NCBI GenBank assembly: GCA_029567325.1
Contig: JAKQLF010000197.1
Location: 1 to 44,615, forward strand
Direction: 5' to 3'
DNA: 44,615 nucleotides
Source: Bacteroidota bacterium
Lineage (GTDB): Bacteria > Bacteroidota > Bacteroidia > Chitinophagales > Saprospiraceae
How positions within the stretch are numbered: position 1 is the stretch's first letter; each line of letters starts with the position of its first letter. The notes beneath the pieces are model-generated. The model saw only the letters and a list, made by a program, of their open reading frames with translations. It searched no databases and was not told where the DNA came from. The position numbers and the translations under genes are program-made. This document shows positions 17,753 to 26,200 of the stretch, piece after piece.

Positions 17753-17786
17753 CTAAATACTCGTCGAGGTTCAAGCTAAATTCAAT
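17742..17786 (-). pseudogene. Leftover 3' tail of an arsC-like gene
   Basis: Read on the minus strand, this stretch encodes about 14 codons ending SLNLDEYLEKR-stop, closely matching the C-terminus of the intact arsC-like protein downstream (SLKLDELIGK-stop). The DNA TCGTCGAGGTTCAAGCT (17761-17777) recurs with one change at 18405-18421. The frame meets a stop directly upstream (17787-17789). It is the scar of a tandem duplication in which the rest of the arsC copy was lost. Confidence 0.7.
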
Positions 17787-17968
17787 CTATGATAAACTAA
17801 ATGTAAAGACTTTCTTTATCCAATTATTTATGCAATTTGATTTTGTTGCCATTCATTTCATGGTCCCAAACACTAGAATGGTTTGAACAAAGTTACTATG
17901 AAGAGTTTTCTACTGGATTAAATGGAGCCAAGCTGTTTTATTTATTTAATCATGTTAAACAAATTGCT
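17787..17968. other. Region between the arsC remnant and lipoprotein copy 2
   Basis: AT-rich with no supported gene. An open frame runs from 17837 into the copy 2 lipoprotein, but it corresponds to the untranslated leader of copy 1 and is not counted as coding. Homology to the copy 1 leader begins near 17890. No TAnnTTTG box is visible here. Confidence 0.5.
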
Positions 17969-18346
17969 ATGAAAGAAATGCTCCTACTGTGTTTACTAAC
18001 ACTTGCTTTTTTGGGTTGTGCAAAGGAAGCAGAAGATGGAGGTCTGTGTACGGCGCCTGATTTTATTGGCACTTATTCTGGCACAGCCGCATGTGATGGA
18101 GACACTCCTTTTTCTGCGGACGTTACTATAGAGGAAAGAAGTGGAAAACTCTATTTAGTTGACTCAGACGGTCAAGAATATCCTTTGAATACCAATGGAT
18201 GTAAAATAAGTACCCCTAAGATTAATATTTTAATAGCCTCTGCTTCAGGGACAGGTAGTTTAAATGGCAAAGAACTTTCTACCTCATTTGCGGTCAAAGG
18301 CTTTGGCTTGGATAAATCTTGCACATTCAAAGGGATCAAACCTTAA
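17969..18346 (+). CDS. Small lipoprotein, tandem paralogue copy 2
   Basis: The 125-residue paralogue of the protein at 17154 has the same layout: signal ending FLGC (Cys near 17), then FIGTYSGTAACDGDTP, RSGKLYLVDSDGQEYP, LNGKELSTSF and a final CTFKG. More than half of the residues match copy 1, including all cysteines after the lipobox. The ATG at 17969 is chosen because it aligns with the copy 1 start and gives a proper lipoprotein signal. A longer frame from 17837 would place the signal internally. The gene converges on the arsC-like gene with a 42-bp gap. Its function is unknown. Confidence 0.78.
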   Translation: MKEMLLLCLLTLAFLGCAKEAEDGGLCTAPDFIGTYSGTAACDGDTPFSADVTIEERSGKLYLVDSDGQEYPLNTNGCKISTPKINILIASASGTGSLNGKELSTSFAVKGFGLDKSCTFKGIKP

Positions 18347-18388
18347 AAAAGAAAGATAGATGAGAGAAGATTTGTAAATTTTCTTCGC

Positions 18389-18991
18389 TTATTTTCCTAT
18401 AAGCTCGTCGAGTTTCAAGCTGAGATAAGCCATTTCAGTTGCAATTTTGTTCCAGCACTTGCGATATGACTTTTCTTCTTCTGCAGTTCCGTCAGCACCT
18501 TTTGGGTCAGTATACTCCAACGATATACGTTTGTTGAAGCCAGGTACAAAAGGACATGATTCACTGGCATGGTCACAAACCATGATGGCGATTGACCTTT
18601 GAGGTAAGCTTGGATATTCATGTGTTTTGGAAAAAAGCGTAATCTTTCCATCAATTATGATGCTGCCATCATTTTGATTATCCAAGTTAAGACCCAAAGA
18701 TTTAAATAAAGATTGAGTTTGAGTGGGAATATGCGTTTTTTCTGTGCCACAAGAAAACACTTTCACTTTGTCAATGCCGACTTCCTGTAAAAATAACTGT
18801 AGGCTTAGTTGTGCAATTTGGCTTCTTCTTGAATTATGCGTGCAAACAAAAACCAAGTTTGCGATTCCATCTTGTTGTATGGCTATAATTACCTCCTTAG
18901 CGATGCTGTCGAGAATTTTAAATCTGGATTCTTTGAGCTGATATACCTGAGGTAATACAGTATTTAACAGCAAGGCATAATTTTCTGACAT
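18389..18991 (-). CDS. Arsenate reductase-like low-molecular-weight phosphatase family protein
   Basis: The 200 residues carry the P-loop CX5R of the LMW-PTP/ArsC fold in VFVCTHNSRRSQIAQ (Cys50, Arg56). A Cys pair occurs in MVCDHASESCPFVPG (Cys139, Cys146), and the Asp-Pro acid motif in SLEYTDPKGADG. In this fold the first Cys attacks arsenate or phosphate, and later cysteines can shuttle the disulfide. An N-terminal helical extension of about 40 residues precedes the catalytic domain. Arsenate reduction is plausible but untested, since no ars operon genes (arsB, arsR, acr3) are nearby. A truncated copy of its 3' end lies at 17742-17786. Confidence 0.82.
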   Translation of the reverse strand: MSENYALLLNTVLPQVYQLKESRFKILDSIAKEVIIAIQQDGIANLVFVCTHNSRRSQIAQLSLQLFLQEVGIDKVKVFSCGTEKTHIPTQTQSLFKSLGLNLDNQNDGSIIIDGKITLFSKTHEYPSLPQRSIAIMVCDHASESCPFVPGFNKRISLEYTDPKGADGTAEEEKSYRKCWNKIATEMAYLSLKLDELIGK

Positions 18992-19048
18992 TGGCTTTTA
19001 AAAAGCAAGAAGAGTGAAAAGAAAAGGAAGTTTTATAATGAAGGAGAT

Positions 19049-19420
19049 TTAGGCAGAAAAACTAGTGCCGCAACCACAACTTTCCTTTGCGTTTGGATTA
19101 TTGAAAACAAAGCCACGATTATTCAAACCATCGTGCCAATCTATTTCCATTCCCAATAAATAAATAGCATGGGCTTTTTCCATGAGTACTTTCACACCAC
19201 TAACTTCGTATACCTGATCTTTATCTTTTTGCTCATCAAAGCCCAAAACATATGAAAACCCACTACAACCACCACCTTTCACACCTACTCTTAAACCGTA
19301 ACTTTCGGGAACATTTTGTTCCTTGATGATTCTGGTAAGTTGAGTGATCGCACCTTCAGTAAGTATAATTGGATTTACTTTAGTTGTGTTTGAAACAAGT
19401 ACATCTGTTATTTCGCTCAT
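19049..19420 (-). CDS. A-type iron-sulfur carrier protein (HesB/IscA/SufA/ErpA family)
   Basis: This is a cytoplasmic carrier that receives Fe-S clusters and passes them to apo-enzymes. The 123 residues contain the three conserved cysteines: Cys52 in GGGCSGFSY, and Cys115 and Cys117 in ESCGCGTSF. NNRGFVFNNPNA precedes the last pair. A 15-residue N-terminal extension precedes the family start (NPIILTEGAITQL). It is a second A-type carrier besides iscA at 35052 and is not linked to other isc or suf genes, so ErpA-like or SufA-like duty is possible. A good promoter lies 46 nt upstream. Confidence 0.93.
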   Translation of the reverse strand: MSEITDVLVSNTTKVNPIILTEGAITQLTRIIKEQNVPESYGLRVGVKGGGCSGFSYVLGFDEQKDKDQVYEVSGVKVLMEKAHAIYLLGMEIDWHDGLNNRGFVFNNPNAKESCGCGTSFSA

Positions 19421-19465
19421 GATATTCCTTTCAGCTAAAATTATTATTTATAATAAATCTAAACA

Positions 19466-19497
19466 CAAAGATAGGCATATTAGTTCTTACTTTGCAA
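19466..19497 (-). promoter_or_regulatory. Promoter for the A-type Fe-S carrier
   Basis: On the minus strand TTG (19495-19497) and TATCTTTG (19466-19473) are separated by 21 nt, within the Bacteroidota range. The transcript would start about 40 nt before the ATG. Confidence 0.5.
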
Positions 19498-19517
19498 TAC
19501 AAAAACATTCTTTCTAT

Positions 19518-20042
19518 ATGGATACCATTTTGGAAATAATCAAAGTCACTGTACCGGCTTTAATCGTATTTCTTACTGTCAAAACTTTGCTTACCAATTA
19601 TTTGAATGCCAACATACTATTGGAGCAACAAAAAAATATTCAAAATGCACAAAAGGATAAAACAGCTTTGAAACTTCAAGCTTTGGAAAGACTCATAGTT
19701 TTTTTATAAAGATCAAATCCATACCAAATGCGCATGAGACTCGAGGTTCCGGAGATCAATGGCAAGCAATTGGCAACAAGTATGGTCATTGCCATCAATC
19801 AGGAATTTGACCACAATATTTCACAACAACTATTTGTTTCTTCGGTCCTTTGGCAAATCATCACAACGGCCAAAAATCAAACGATTGAAATTATTTTGAA
19901 GGCAGCTGCTGATATCAAAGCAGAAGATGATGCTTCTCAATTGATGTCAAAGATTGATCAATATTTTTCTAGTTTGTCCATTTTGCCCATGGACAGTGCC
20001 AAACTAGCTATCAGAAAAGAATATGAGTCGTCAGGTTTTTAA
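19518..20042 (+). pseudogene. DUF7935-like membrane-anchored protein gene interrupted by one in-frame TAA
   Basis: ATG 19518 starts an N-terminal membrane helix (IIKVTVPALIVFLTVKTLL) and a basic linker reaching ALERLIVFL, where TAA (19707-19709) stops translation after 63 residues. The same frame then continues without shift: RSNPYQMRMRLEVPEINGKQ and on to residue 174, stop at 20042. As I recall it, relatives have a Glu just after the FL of ERL-FLER, so GAA to TAA is the simplest explanation. The total length (about 174 residues) fits the family of small Bacteroidota proteins of unknown function. The downstream part could restart at ATG 19728 or 19734. The stop overlaps the convergent gene's stop by 2 bp. 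Confidence 0.75.
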
Positions 20043-20539
20043 AGTACCTTTTTGAGTAAAAACCTCAAGAGCACAAAAACAGCTACCAAAAGCAATATAA
20101 ATTGCCAGAAAGGCATGTAGGTAAAGACAAAAATGTTGGTCTTTTCCATGATCCAGAGCAACAATAAAACTATACTGATGACCAACATCAAAGAGCTAAG
20201 TTTATTAAAACCTGGTATCAAATCCAAATCCACCGTTCTTCTGATAATGGATATGGTAAGCAACATGGAAATTATTGGCAGCACCTGTGTAAATATATTT
20301 GCTTCCATAATACTTCCCCTTTCAAAGAAAAATAGATAAATACTCAAGCTTATAGCAAATAAACCCGGAATGGTCACGGCATAAATCAGAAAGGAGTATA
20401 AATATTTCCATGGCGACAAATGCCCTTCTCCTTTGCCGAAAATACTTGCAAGTAATGCTGTCAGAGGAGTTGCTATAAAATAAAATAAAACAACAGATGC
20501 ATTCTGCGAACACACTTCAAAAAATTGGGCCAGTGTCAT
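20039..20539 (-). CDS. Conserved integral membrane protein of unknown function
   Basis: The 166 residues contain about four to five transmembrane helices: residues about 15-35, 47-70, 82-100, 117-135 and 142-163. In between are short polar loops such as FGKGEGHLSPWKYLYSF and RRTVDLDLIPGFNKL. The family is recognisable as a Bacteroidota hypothetical membrane protein, but no function is known to me. It converges on the interrupted DUF7935-like gene, with the two stop codons overlapping. It starts 45 bp downstream of the Lnb-like gene, so the two may be transcribed together. Confidence 0.8.
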   Translation of the reverse strand: MTLAQFFEVCSQNASVVLFYFIATPLTALLASIFGKGEGHLSPWKYLYSFLIYAVTIPGLFAISLSIYLFFFERGSIMEANIFTQVLPIISMLLTISIIRRTVDLDLIPGFNKLSSLMLVISIVLLLLWIMEKTNIFVFTYMPFWQFILLLVAVFVLLRFLLKKVL

Positions 20540-20583
20540 ATAACTATATTTTCAATCTAAGATAAAGAAATTATAAAAAGCAA

Positions 20584-21741
20584 CTATACATCCAATCGCT
20601 GTTCTTCTTCAGGATAATTTTTTATGTAAGCGACAATACAACAAAAAATGAGTGGAAGTAAAGTAAGTGCAGGAGTTTTTTGAGGGAAAATTGGTGTCAA
20701 AGCAAACACGGTCAGAATTCCCAGGATGGCCAACAAATAACGGGCGTATCTTCCTTGGATAAATGGAATTAATAAAAATACAGGACTGAGCCATATCAAA
20801 TTATAATTGGCTTTTGTAGCTAGGTGGTCTGTGCCAAACCACATAAATGCTATGATGATACTTGCCAATCCAAGAATCGCAAATACGGCATTTGCAATGA
20901 TAAATGCAATAGGTTTTTTAATAAGAAAGCTCATCAGTAAAATAACTAATCCAAAACTGGTAAACACAGTGAATGGATGCGAGAAAAATGACTTTTCAAT
21001 TATTTCGCCGGGTTCTGCTTCAAAAAATAAAATTTCTTTGCTTGGCTCAAACAAGTATTTGGTTGAGGAATCAACGGTTGCTTGTGCAAAATACTTTTGT
21101 AAATAATCGGGCAAAAACATTTGCTCTTCTTGAGTTGCTATTTGATCGGCTCTAGAACCAATGATTAAATCAATTCCAAATTTGGACCATTGCATTTGTC
21201 CCAAGTATTGATGAAGCAATGTTCTGAAACTAAAATTATCGGCTTCTCCAAAATTAATGGTCGAACCACTGTTTTCTATAAACTTGTCTTTGATTCTGGT
21301 TGCACAATTATCATAGAAAAAATCATATTTATATCCCCTGTTTTCCATCAAAGCATTGGTCTTGAGGCTTTTGCGCAGGTCATTTTTTTCTTTGGAAGTC
21401 ATATCTATCACTTGCTCAGATACACTTCTTTGCTCGTATTGGTATTCCTGTAAAAAATTACTGAAGGGTGCAACACTCAAAATATACAATAATTTTCCTC
21501 TCAGGAATTTTGGATAAAAGTTTGGAGTATTAAAATCAAATGTTCCGTAGTTATAGGAAAGGTCAGTTTGTTCGGTAGAATCTACAATCCTGATGGCACT
21601 ATGACCAAAAATGGAATACAGTTCTTTTCCTGGATCAACAGTAATCAAAGAAACTCTCAATTGATGTAAGGTATCCTGAGATTTCATTTGGAAAAATAAA
21701 AAAAAGCATATTCCAAATAATAGAAATGTCTTTATGCGCAT
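20584..21741 (-). CDS. lnb: Lnb-type lipoprotein N-acyltransferase (DUF4105 family)
   Basis: The N-terminal signal peptide or anchor (about 1-22) is followed by the DUF4105/Lnb periplasmic domain. His47 in LYSIFGHSAIRI and Cys146 in FFYDNCATRIKDKF are the expected catalytic pair. DLSYNYGTFDFNTPNFYPKF is another family signature. Residues about 255-375 hold four to five transmembrane helices. Lnb was described in Bacteroides as the enzyme that adds the N-terminal acyl chain to lipoproteins in bacteria lacking Lnt. Assignment here is by family resemblance. At least five predicted lipoproteins in this window would be substrates. The helical C-terminal region matches the inner-membrane part of the family. 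Confidence 0.82.
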   Translation of the reverse strand: MRIKTFLLFGICFFLFFQMKSQDTLHQLRVSLITVDPGKELYSIFGHSAIRIVDSTEQTDLSYNYGTFDFNTPNFYPKFLRGKLLYILSVAPFSNFLQEYQYEQRSVSEQVIDMTSKEKNDLRKSLKTNALMENRGYKYDFFYDNCATRIKDKFIENSGSTINFGEADNFSFRTLLHQYLGQMQWSKFGIDLIIGSRADQIATQEEQMFLPDYLQKYFAQATVDSSTKYLFEPSKEILFFEAEPGEIIEKSFFSHPFTVFTSFGLVILLMSFLIKKPIAFIIANAVFAILGLASIIIAFMWFGTDHLATKANYNLIWLSPVFLLIPFIQGRYARYLLAILGILTVFALTPIFPQKTPALTLLPLIFCCIVAYIKNYPEEEQRLDV

Positions 21742-21874
21742 AATCTACTTTGTGTTTGTGATCAATTCACGATGACCAAAATTGGGTTAATAAATAACTA
21801 AATCCTCATTTGTATACTTACAATCACCCAAGAAGATGCAAATTTGTAAGAATTTTACTAAAGCAGTTCATTAG

Positions 21875-22354
21875 ATGCAAAAAAATAACTTTAAAAAAAT
21901 TATAATTTATCCGTTTATCGTTTGCAGTTTTCTATGCTTATCATTTTCAGCGGCTGCTCAGACTAAAGTCACAAAGATTACGTGGAAAACTTTATCCGAT
22001 GTATATTTTAAAGAGGAATACAATAAAGAATTTGACTTCAATGTCATGGTTCCTGTATTTGGTGCAAGTGTAAAATCTCTAGAAGGCAAAATTGTAGAAA
22101 TTGAGGGTTATACCATACCCATTGATGAAGTGGGTTATGAAAACATGATTGTACTTTCAGCTGTTCCCTACTCTCAATGTTTTTTCTGTGGTCTATCAGG
22201 TCCAGAATCTGTCATGGACATCAAGCCAAAGCAAAAAATCAAAGGTATAAAAGTAGATAAAAAGCTACGCTTCAAAGGAAAACTAAAGTTGAATTCCAAA
22301 GACATGAGCCAACTCAACTACATTCTCACTGAAGCAGAATTGGTCAATCCATAA
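21875..22354 (+). CDS. Secreted DUF3299-like protein
   Basis: A signal peptide ends near residue 28 (FSAAAQ). The mature part has ITWKTLSDVYFKEEYN, LEGKIVEIEGYTIPID and the Cys motif SAVPYSQCFFCGLSGPES, all resembling DUF3299 proteins. That family is often linked to ABC transporters or metal handling elsewhere. The CFFC pair could bind metal or undergo redox, but this is inference. At 159 residues the gene is complete. It diverges from lnb (133-bp gap) and its stop codon is directly adjacent to the convergent M28 peptidase stop. Confidence 0.75.
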   Translation: MQKNNFKKIIIYPFIVCSFLCLSFSAAAQTKVTKITWKTLSDVYFKEEYNKEFDFNVMVPVFGASVKSLEGKIVEIEGYTIPIDEVGYENMIVLSAVPYSQCFFCGLSGPESVMDIKPKQKIKGIKVDKKLRFKGKLKLNSKDMSQLNYILTEAELVNP

Positions 22355-23986
22355 TTATTTAATTTCCCCATCAACTCTTATTCTCTCAGGTCTGCTGGCC
22401 AATTCCCACAATAAATGAAAGGCATGTCTGCCGATTACTTCCATTTTATCATACATGATTTTGTCTGGAGTATCTGTTGGTTGGTGGTAGTCTGCATGTA
22501 CCCCACTGAAAAAGAAAATAGAAGGAATATCCTTTTTGGCAAAATTGTAATGGTCTGATCTAAAATAATACCTATTGGGATCATTTTCATCATTGTAAGT
22601 ATAGTCCATCACCAACTTGCTAAAATCGTTATTTACTTTTTCGTTGATTTTATGTAGATCTGTAGAAAGCCTATCTGAGCCAATCACATAAATGTAAGAC
22701 TTCTCTTTTTGAGCAGCATATTTATCATCTTGTCTCCCCACCATATCTATGTTGATATCGGCAACCGTCTGACTTATGGGTACAATTGGGTGCTCGGAAT
22801 AATATTCCGAACCCAATAAACCTTTTTCTTCTCCTGTCATCCAGATGACCAAAATGCTTCTTTCAGGTGCGTTTCCTTCCTTTTTAGCTAATGCCAAAGC
22901 TTCTGTAATTTCCAAAAGTGTAGTTGTACCTGAGCCATTGTCATCAGCCCCATAATAAATAACATCTCCTCTTTGACCTATGTGATCGTAGTGAGCTGAA
23001 ATAATTACGTATTCATCCTTTTTACTTTTTCCTTCAAAATAGGCTGCGATATTTCTACCTTCAATCAGTAATTGTTTTTTGGTGAAGTCTGCTTTTAGTG
23101 AGGTAGCATAGATAACTGGACCAAATTTTCCTTTTTTAGCCATTTGATCTCGGGCAGTCTGGATTTTTTCTTCGCCCCCTTCGCCAATTATTGCTTTCGC
23201 AATATTGGAAGAGACATAAATGACATTTGGGCTATTTACTTTTTTACCCACAACATTGTCCAAAGTAACATTGGGTGATAAAACATATCTTCTCTTTTCA
23301 TTGAGAGTAGCCTTGAAATCAGAAGGCAAAACCAGAACTAGCTTCACACCTTTTTTCTGTGCCAGAGCTATTTTTTTCTCCAAGGTCCAGCCTGCTGGTT
23401 TGGTTGTGCCAGTCAATTTATAAATACTATCATTGAGCATTGGCTCTCCTTCATTAATGAGAATGACCTTGTTTTTGACTTTCTTTTTCTTGTAATCTTT
23501 CTGGTTTTTTTGATCAATGCCATAGCCCAAAAACTGCACTTCATCTGCTGTAAAACTTGGAAGATCGTTGTTGTCTTTGGGTATAGAAATGAAATCCCAA
23601 AGATTTCGGAAAGTTTGATCTCCTATACTAAGTACTGTTTTATCCCAACTGGTGTAGGTCAATGCGATTGGTTGAAAATAATCAGTCATTCCTTTTGGTG
23701 GTTTTACATCCCATTTTTTTAACTGTTCTTTGATGTATTCAGCGGCGAGCACATTTCCCTCAAATCCAGTCTCCCTGCCACCCATTTTATCAGAAGCGAT
23801 GATGTGTAGGTGTTTATTCATCTCTGACTCAAGAATGGTATTCGCATATTTGACACTCAATACACTAGCATCGGTAATCTTGGGCGTAGACAAATCAGGT
23901 TTGGTCACATTGCTAATGTATTGAGCTTGTATAGAGCTGACAATAAAAAACAGCGCAAAGCACATAATCAACTTCAAAATTTGCAT
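22355..23986 (-). CDS. Secreted M28 family zinc metallopeptidase with PA-type insert
   Basis: A signal peptide (about 1-21, ending SSIQAQ) directs export. Residues about 130-300 resemble a PA domain insert. The M28 catalytic domain (about 310-530) shows the zinc ligands in SAHYDHIG (His near 331), GADDNGSG (Asp near 346), TGEEKGLLGSEYY (Glu pair near 384), DINIDMVGRQD (Asp) and RSDHYNFAKK (His near 477). Such enzymes are aminopeptidases or carboxypeptidases acting outside the cytoplasm. The gene follows the GT2 gene by 18 bp on the same strand and is probably co-transcribed. There is no T9SS domain at the C-terminus, so periplasmic or Sec-only export is likely. Confidence 0.9.
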   Translation of the reverse strand: MQILKLIMCFALFFIVSSIQAQYISNVTKPDLSTPKITDASVLSVKYANTILESEMNKHLHIIASDKMGGRETGFEGNVLAAEYIKEQLKKWDVKPPKGMTDYFQPIALTYTSWDKTVLSIGDQTFRNLWDFISIPKDNNDLPSFTADEVQFLGYGIDQKNQKDYKKKKVKNKVILINEGEPMLNDSIYKLTGTTKPAGWTLEKKIALAQKKGVKLVLVLPSDFKATLNEKRRYVLSPNVTLDNVVGKKVNSPNVIYVSSNIAKAIIGEGGEEKIQTARDQMAKKGKFGPVIYATSLKADFTKKQLLIEGRNIAAYFEGKSKKDEYVIISAHYDHIGQRGDVIYYGADDNGSGTTTLLEITEALALAKKEGNAPERSILVIWMTGEEKGLLGSEYYSEHPIVPISQTVADINIDMVGRQDDKYAAQKEKSYIYVIGSDRLSTDLHKINEKVNNDFSKLVMDYTYNDENDPNRYYFRSDHYNFAKKDIPSIFFFSGVHADYHQPTDTPDKIMYDKMEVIGRHAFHLLWELASRPERIRVDGEIK

Positions 23987-24004
23987 ATCAACAGTTTATT
24001 ATTT

Positions 24005-24745
24005 TTAACGATATATTTCTGGATTTATAATACCCATTTTGGCAAAAAAGTGCCTGAAAGAAACATTTAAAACACCAAGTCCATAAATAGTACTTCGTTT
24101 GAAATTGATTGAGCTAGCCTCTTTAAAATATTTGGTAGGACATGTGACCTCCGCAATGTCTATTCCTTTGTACACAATTTGAGACAGCATTTGGTTGTCA
24201 AATACAAAGTCGTCTGAATTGGCATTGTAGTTGATTTGTTCCAAAACATTTCTTCCAAAAGCCCGGTAACCAGTGTGATACTCCGACAGTTTATAATTGA
24301 TCAGGAGATTTTGGGCAGCAGTCAGAAATCGATTTGCAATGTATTTATACATAGGCATTCCTCCCTTCAAAGCGCCTTTCCCAAGGATCCTCGAGCCAAG
24401 TACCACATCATATAAACCCTCACCTATGATATTGACCATCGTAGGAATCAATTTTGGAGTATACTGATAATCTGGATGAAGCATAATGATGATATCAGCT
24501 CCAACTTCCAGAGCTTTATTGTATAATGATTTCTGATTCCCACCATACCCTTTATTGATTGTATGTACAATAATGTGATTTATACCCAATTCTTTTGCAA
24601 GTTCAACGGTGTTGTCTTTACTTGCATCATCGCATAGAATTATTTCATCCACAATGGACATTGGCACTTCATCAAGAGTTTTCTTTAGTGTTGCAGCTGC
24701 ATTATAAGCAGGTAAAACAACAACTACTTTTTTATTCTTATACAT
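24005..24745 (-). CDS. Family 2 glycosyltransferase (polyprenyl-phosphate sugar transferase-like)
   Basis: The GT-A fold is evident from VVVVLPAYNAAATLKKTLDE, then ILCDDASKDNT and IIMLHPDYQYTP with the metal-binding Asp. HTGYRAFGRNVLEQI and DDFVFDNQMLSQIVYKG follow. The 246 residues have no C-terminal membrane domain, so it resembles the soluble DPM1-like group that transfers a sugar from a nucleotide donor to a lipid phosphate. The acceptor cannot be read from the sequence. It is first in a minus-strand pair with the M28 peptidase and diverges from a methyltransferase gene, which suggests an envelope glycan role. Confidence 0.9.
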   Translation of the reverse strand: MYKNKKVVVVLPAYNAAATLKKTLDEVPMSIVDEIILCDDASKDNTVELAKELGINHIIVHTINKGYGGNQKSLYNKALEVGADIIIMLHPDYQYTPKLIPTMVNIIGEGLYDVVLGSRILGKGALKGGMPMYKYIANRFLTAAQNLLINYKLSEYHTGYRAFGRNVLEQINYNANSDDFVFDNQMLSQIVYKGIDIAEVTCPTKYFKEASSINFKRSTIYGLGVLNVSFRHFFAKMGIINPEIYR

Positions 24746-24867
24746 CTTACTAGCCTATAAATTTAATGGTTTTTTCATTGGAATAGAGATTGAATAATGT
24801 AGAGAAATGCAATTATAAGGTATGAAATATAAATATTTCTTAGTTTTAAGATTTTAAAGAACTATTT

Positions 24868-25584
24868 ATGAATCTTTTGTTTTTAAATGGCCTTCTTAAA
24901 GGATTCTTCTTTAGGCTCCGAGGTCAATACTTAGTTCCAGCTAAGTTTTTTAATTTTTTGGCACATCTATCTGACTTGTCGCGATTTATAAATACTCACA
25001 AAACTATTGAGTATTGCGATTTCTACACCAGAAAACGTGATTATGACAAAAGACTACAAATGTTTGAATACCTCATCACCAAATACGATTTGGACGCGCC
25101 GCTCGATTACATGGAATTCGGAGTTTCAACAGGGATTTCATTCAAATGGTGGGTAAATAAATTAAAAAATCCTGAGACCCGGTTTTACGGCTTCGATACT
25201 TTTTCTGGTTTGCCGGAAGATTGGGGACCATTTAAAAAGGGTGAAATGAATAATGGAAATGTAGCTCCAACCATAGAGGGAGATAAGAGACATTCATTTT
25301 ATCAAGGATTATTTCAACAAACCTTGATACCGTTCTTATCCAATCAAAAATTATCAAGAAGAAAAGTCATTCACTTGGATGCAGATTTATATTCTTCTAC
25401 CTTATATGTATTGACCTTGATGACACCATATTTGCAGAAGGGAGACATTCTTTTGTTTGATGAATTCAATGTGCCAATGCACGAGTATAAGGCTTTTAAG
25501 GAGTGGACAGAGGCTTTTTACATCAAATACGAAGTTTTGGCCAGTGTCAACAATTTCTATCAAACCGCCTTTATGATTTTATAA
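24868..25584 (+). CDS. TylF/MycF-like class I SAM-dependent methyltransferase
   Basis: The SAM-binding region is DYMEFGVSTGISFKWWVNK (near residue 75), followed by FYGFDTFSGLPEDWG. VIHLDADLYSSTLYVL and KGDILLFDEFNVP supply the Asp residues that bind metal in TylF-type sugar O-methyltransferases. The 238 residues include an N-terminal helical extension of about 60. Known relatives methylate sugar hydroxyls on macrolides or cell-surface glycans. The nearby GT2 gene favours the latter, but this is inference. The gene is alone on the plus strand, between two minus-strand operons. Confidence 0.85.
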   Translation: MNLLFLNGLLKGFFFRLRGQYLVPAKFFNFLAHLSDLSRFINTHKTIEYCDFYTRKRDYDKRLQMFEYLITKYDLDAPLDYMEFGVSTGISFKWWVNKLKNPETRFYGFDTFSGLPEDWGPFKKGEMNNGNVAPTIEGDKRHSFYQGLFQQTLIPFLSNQKLSRRKVIHLDADLYSSTLYVLTLMTPYLQKGDILLFDEFNVPMHEYKAFKEWTEAFYIKYEVLASVNNFYQTAFMIL

Positions 25585-25591
25585 AATAGAA

Positions 25592-26200
25592 TTATTTGGC
25601 GAAATGGTATTGAACATTTAAATGCAAATACAATATTGGAAATCTCCCGTCTCGAATTCTAAAAATATTATTGTTTAAAATTGGCTCATTGGCCATATTT
25701 CGTGAGGAATATAAGCCAGTGCCTATGCCCATGCCAAATCGTATAAAGCATTGTGGCACCAATCTGATATAAAAGTATCCCTGGCCAACAAAACCATTTA
25801 GCGCGTATTTACTTGTGCTCGATACTTTTTCTGTGAATTGACCTTGTGCATGTAAAATTTCTTCCTCGGTAGTGACAAAAGCTTTTCTGGTATTATAGGC
25901 AAGTCCGAGTGAAACACCACCCGTACTGCTTCTTAAAGCATGAAAAAGAATGCCCGGACGCCACCGATATCCAAGTTTCTTGGTGTCTGGTATAAACCCA
26001 ATTTCATTTGTAAAGGAAATTGTATTTGAAAAGCCATAATCAGCACTTATCTGAAAGGCTGGATAAATGTTTAGTGCAGCCGATGGAGTGAATCCCAAAG
26101 AAAAACCTTTGAGTGCAATTTTCTTGGGTTTTTCTACATGTTGACCAAATAGCACAAAGCTGAAGCAACATGTAAAAAGTAAAAAGAAGGTTTTTTTCAT
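25592..26200 (-). CDS. Probable outer-membrane beta-barrel protein
   Basis: A signal peptide (about 1-20, ending VLFGQ) leads into 180 residues of alternating hydrophobic and polar strands rich in Gly and aromatic residues: FSLGFTPSAALNIYPAFQIS, then GVSLGLAYNTRKAF, and a last strand ILYLHLNVQYHFAK. The final Phe-x-x pattern and about eight strands suggest a small barrel. I do not recognise a named family. Its ATG directly abuts the stop of the upstream LVIVD lipoprotein, so it is translated from the same operon. Confidence 0.7.
   Translation of the reverse strand: MKKTFFLLFTCCFSFVLFGQHVEKPKKIALKGFSLGFTPSAALNIYPAFQISADYGFSNTISFTNEIGFIPDTKKLGYRWRPGILFHALRSSTGGVSLGLAYNTRKAFVTTEEEILHAQGQFTEKVSSTSKYALNGFVGQGYFYIRLVPQCFIRFGMGIGTGLYSSRNMANEPILNNNIFRIRDGRFPILYLHLNVQYHFAK

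Noticed and set aside
17837-17968. 44-codon upstream extension of lipoprotein copy 2
   Set aside because: The equivalent stretch in copy 1 is untranslated (in-frame stop), and the lipoprotein signal starts at 17969.
19704-19730. Programmed frameshift in the DUF7935-like gene (T-run at 19699-19705)
   Set aside because: The downstream part is already in the same frame, so no frameshift is required; only the TAA codon interrupts it.
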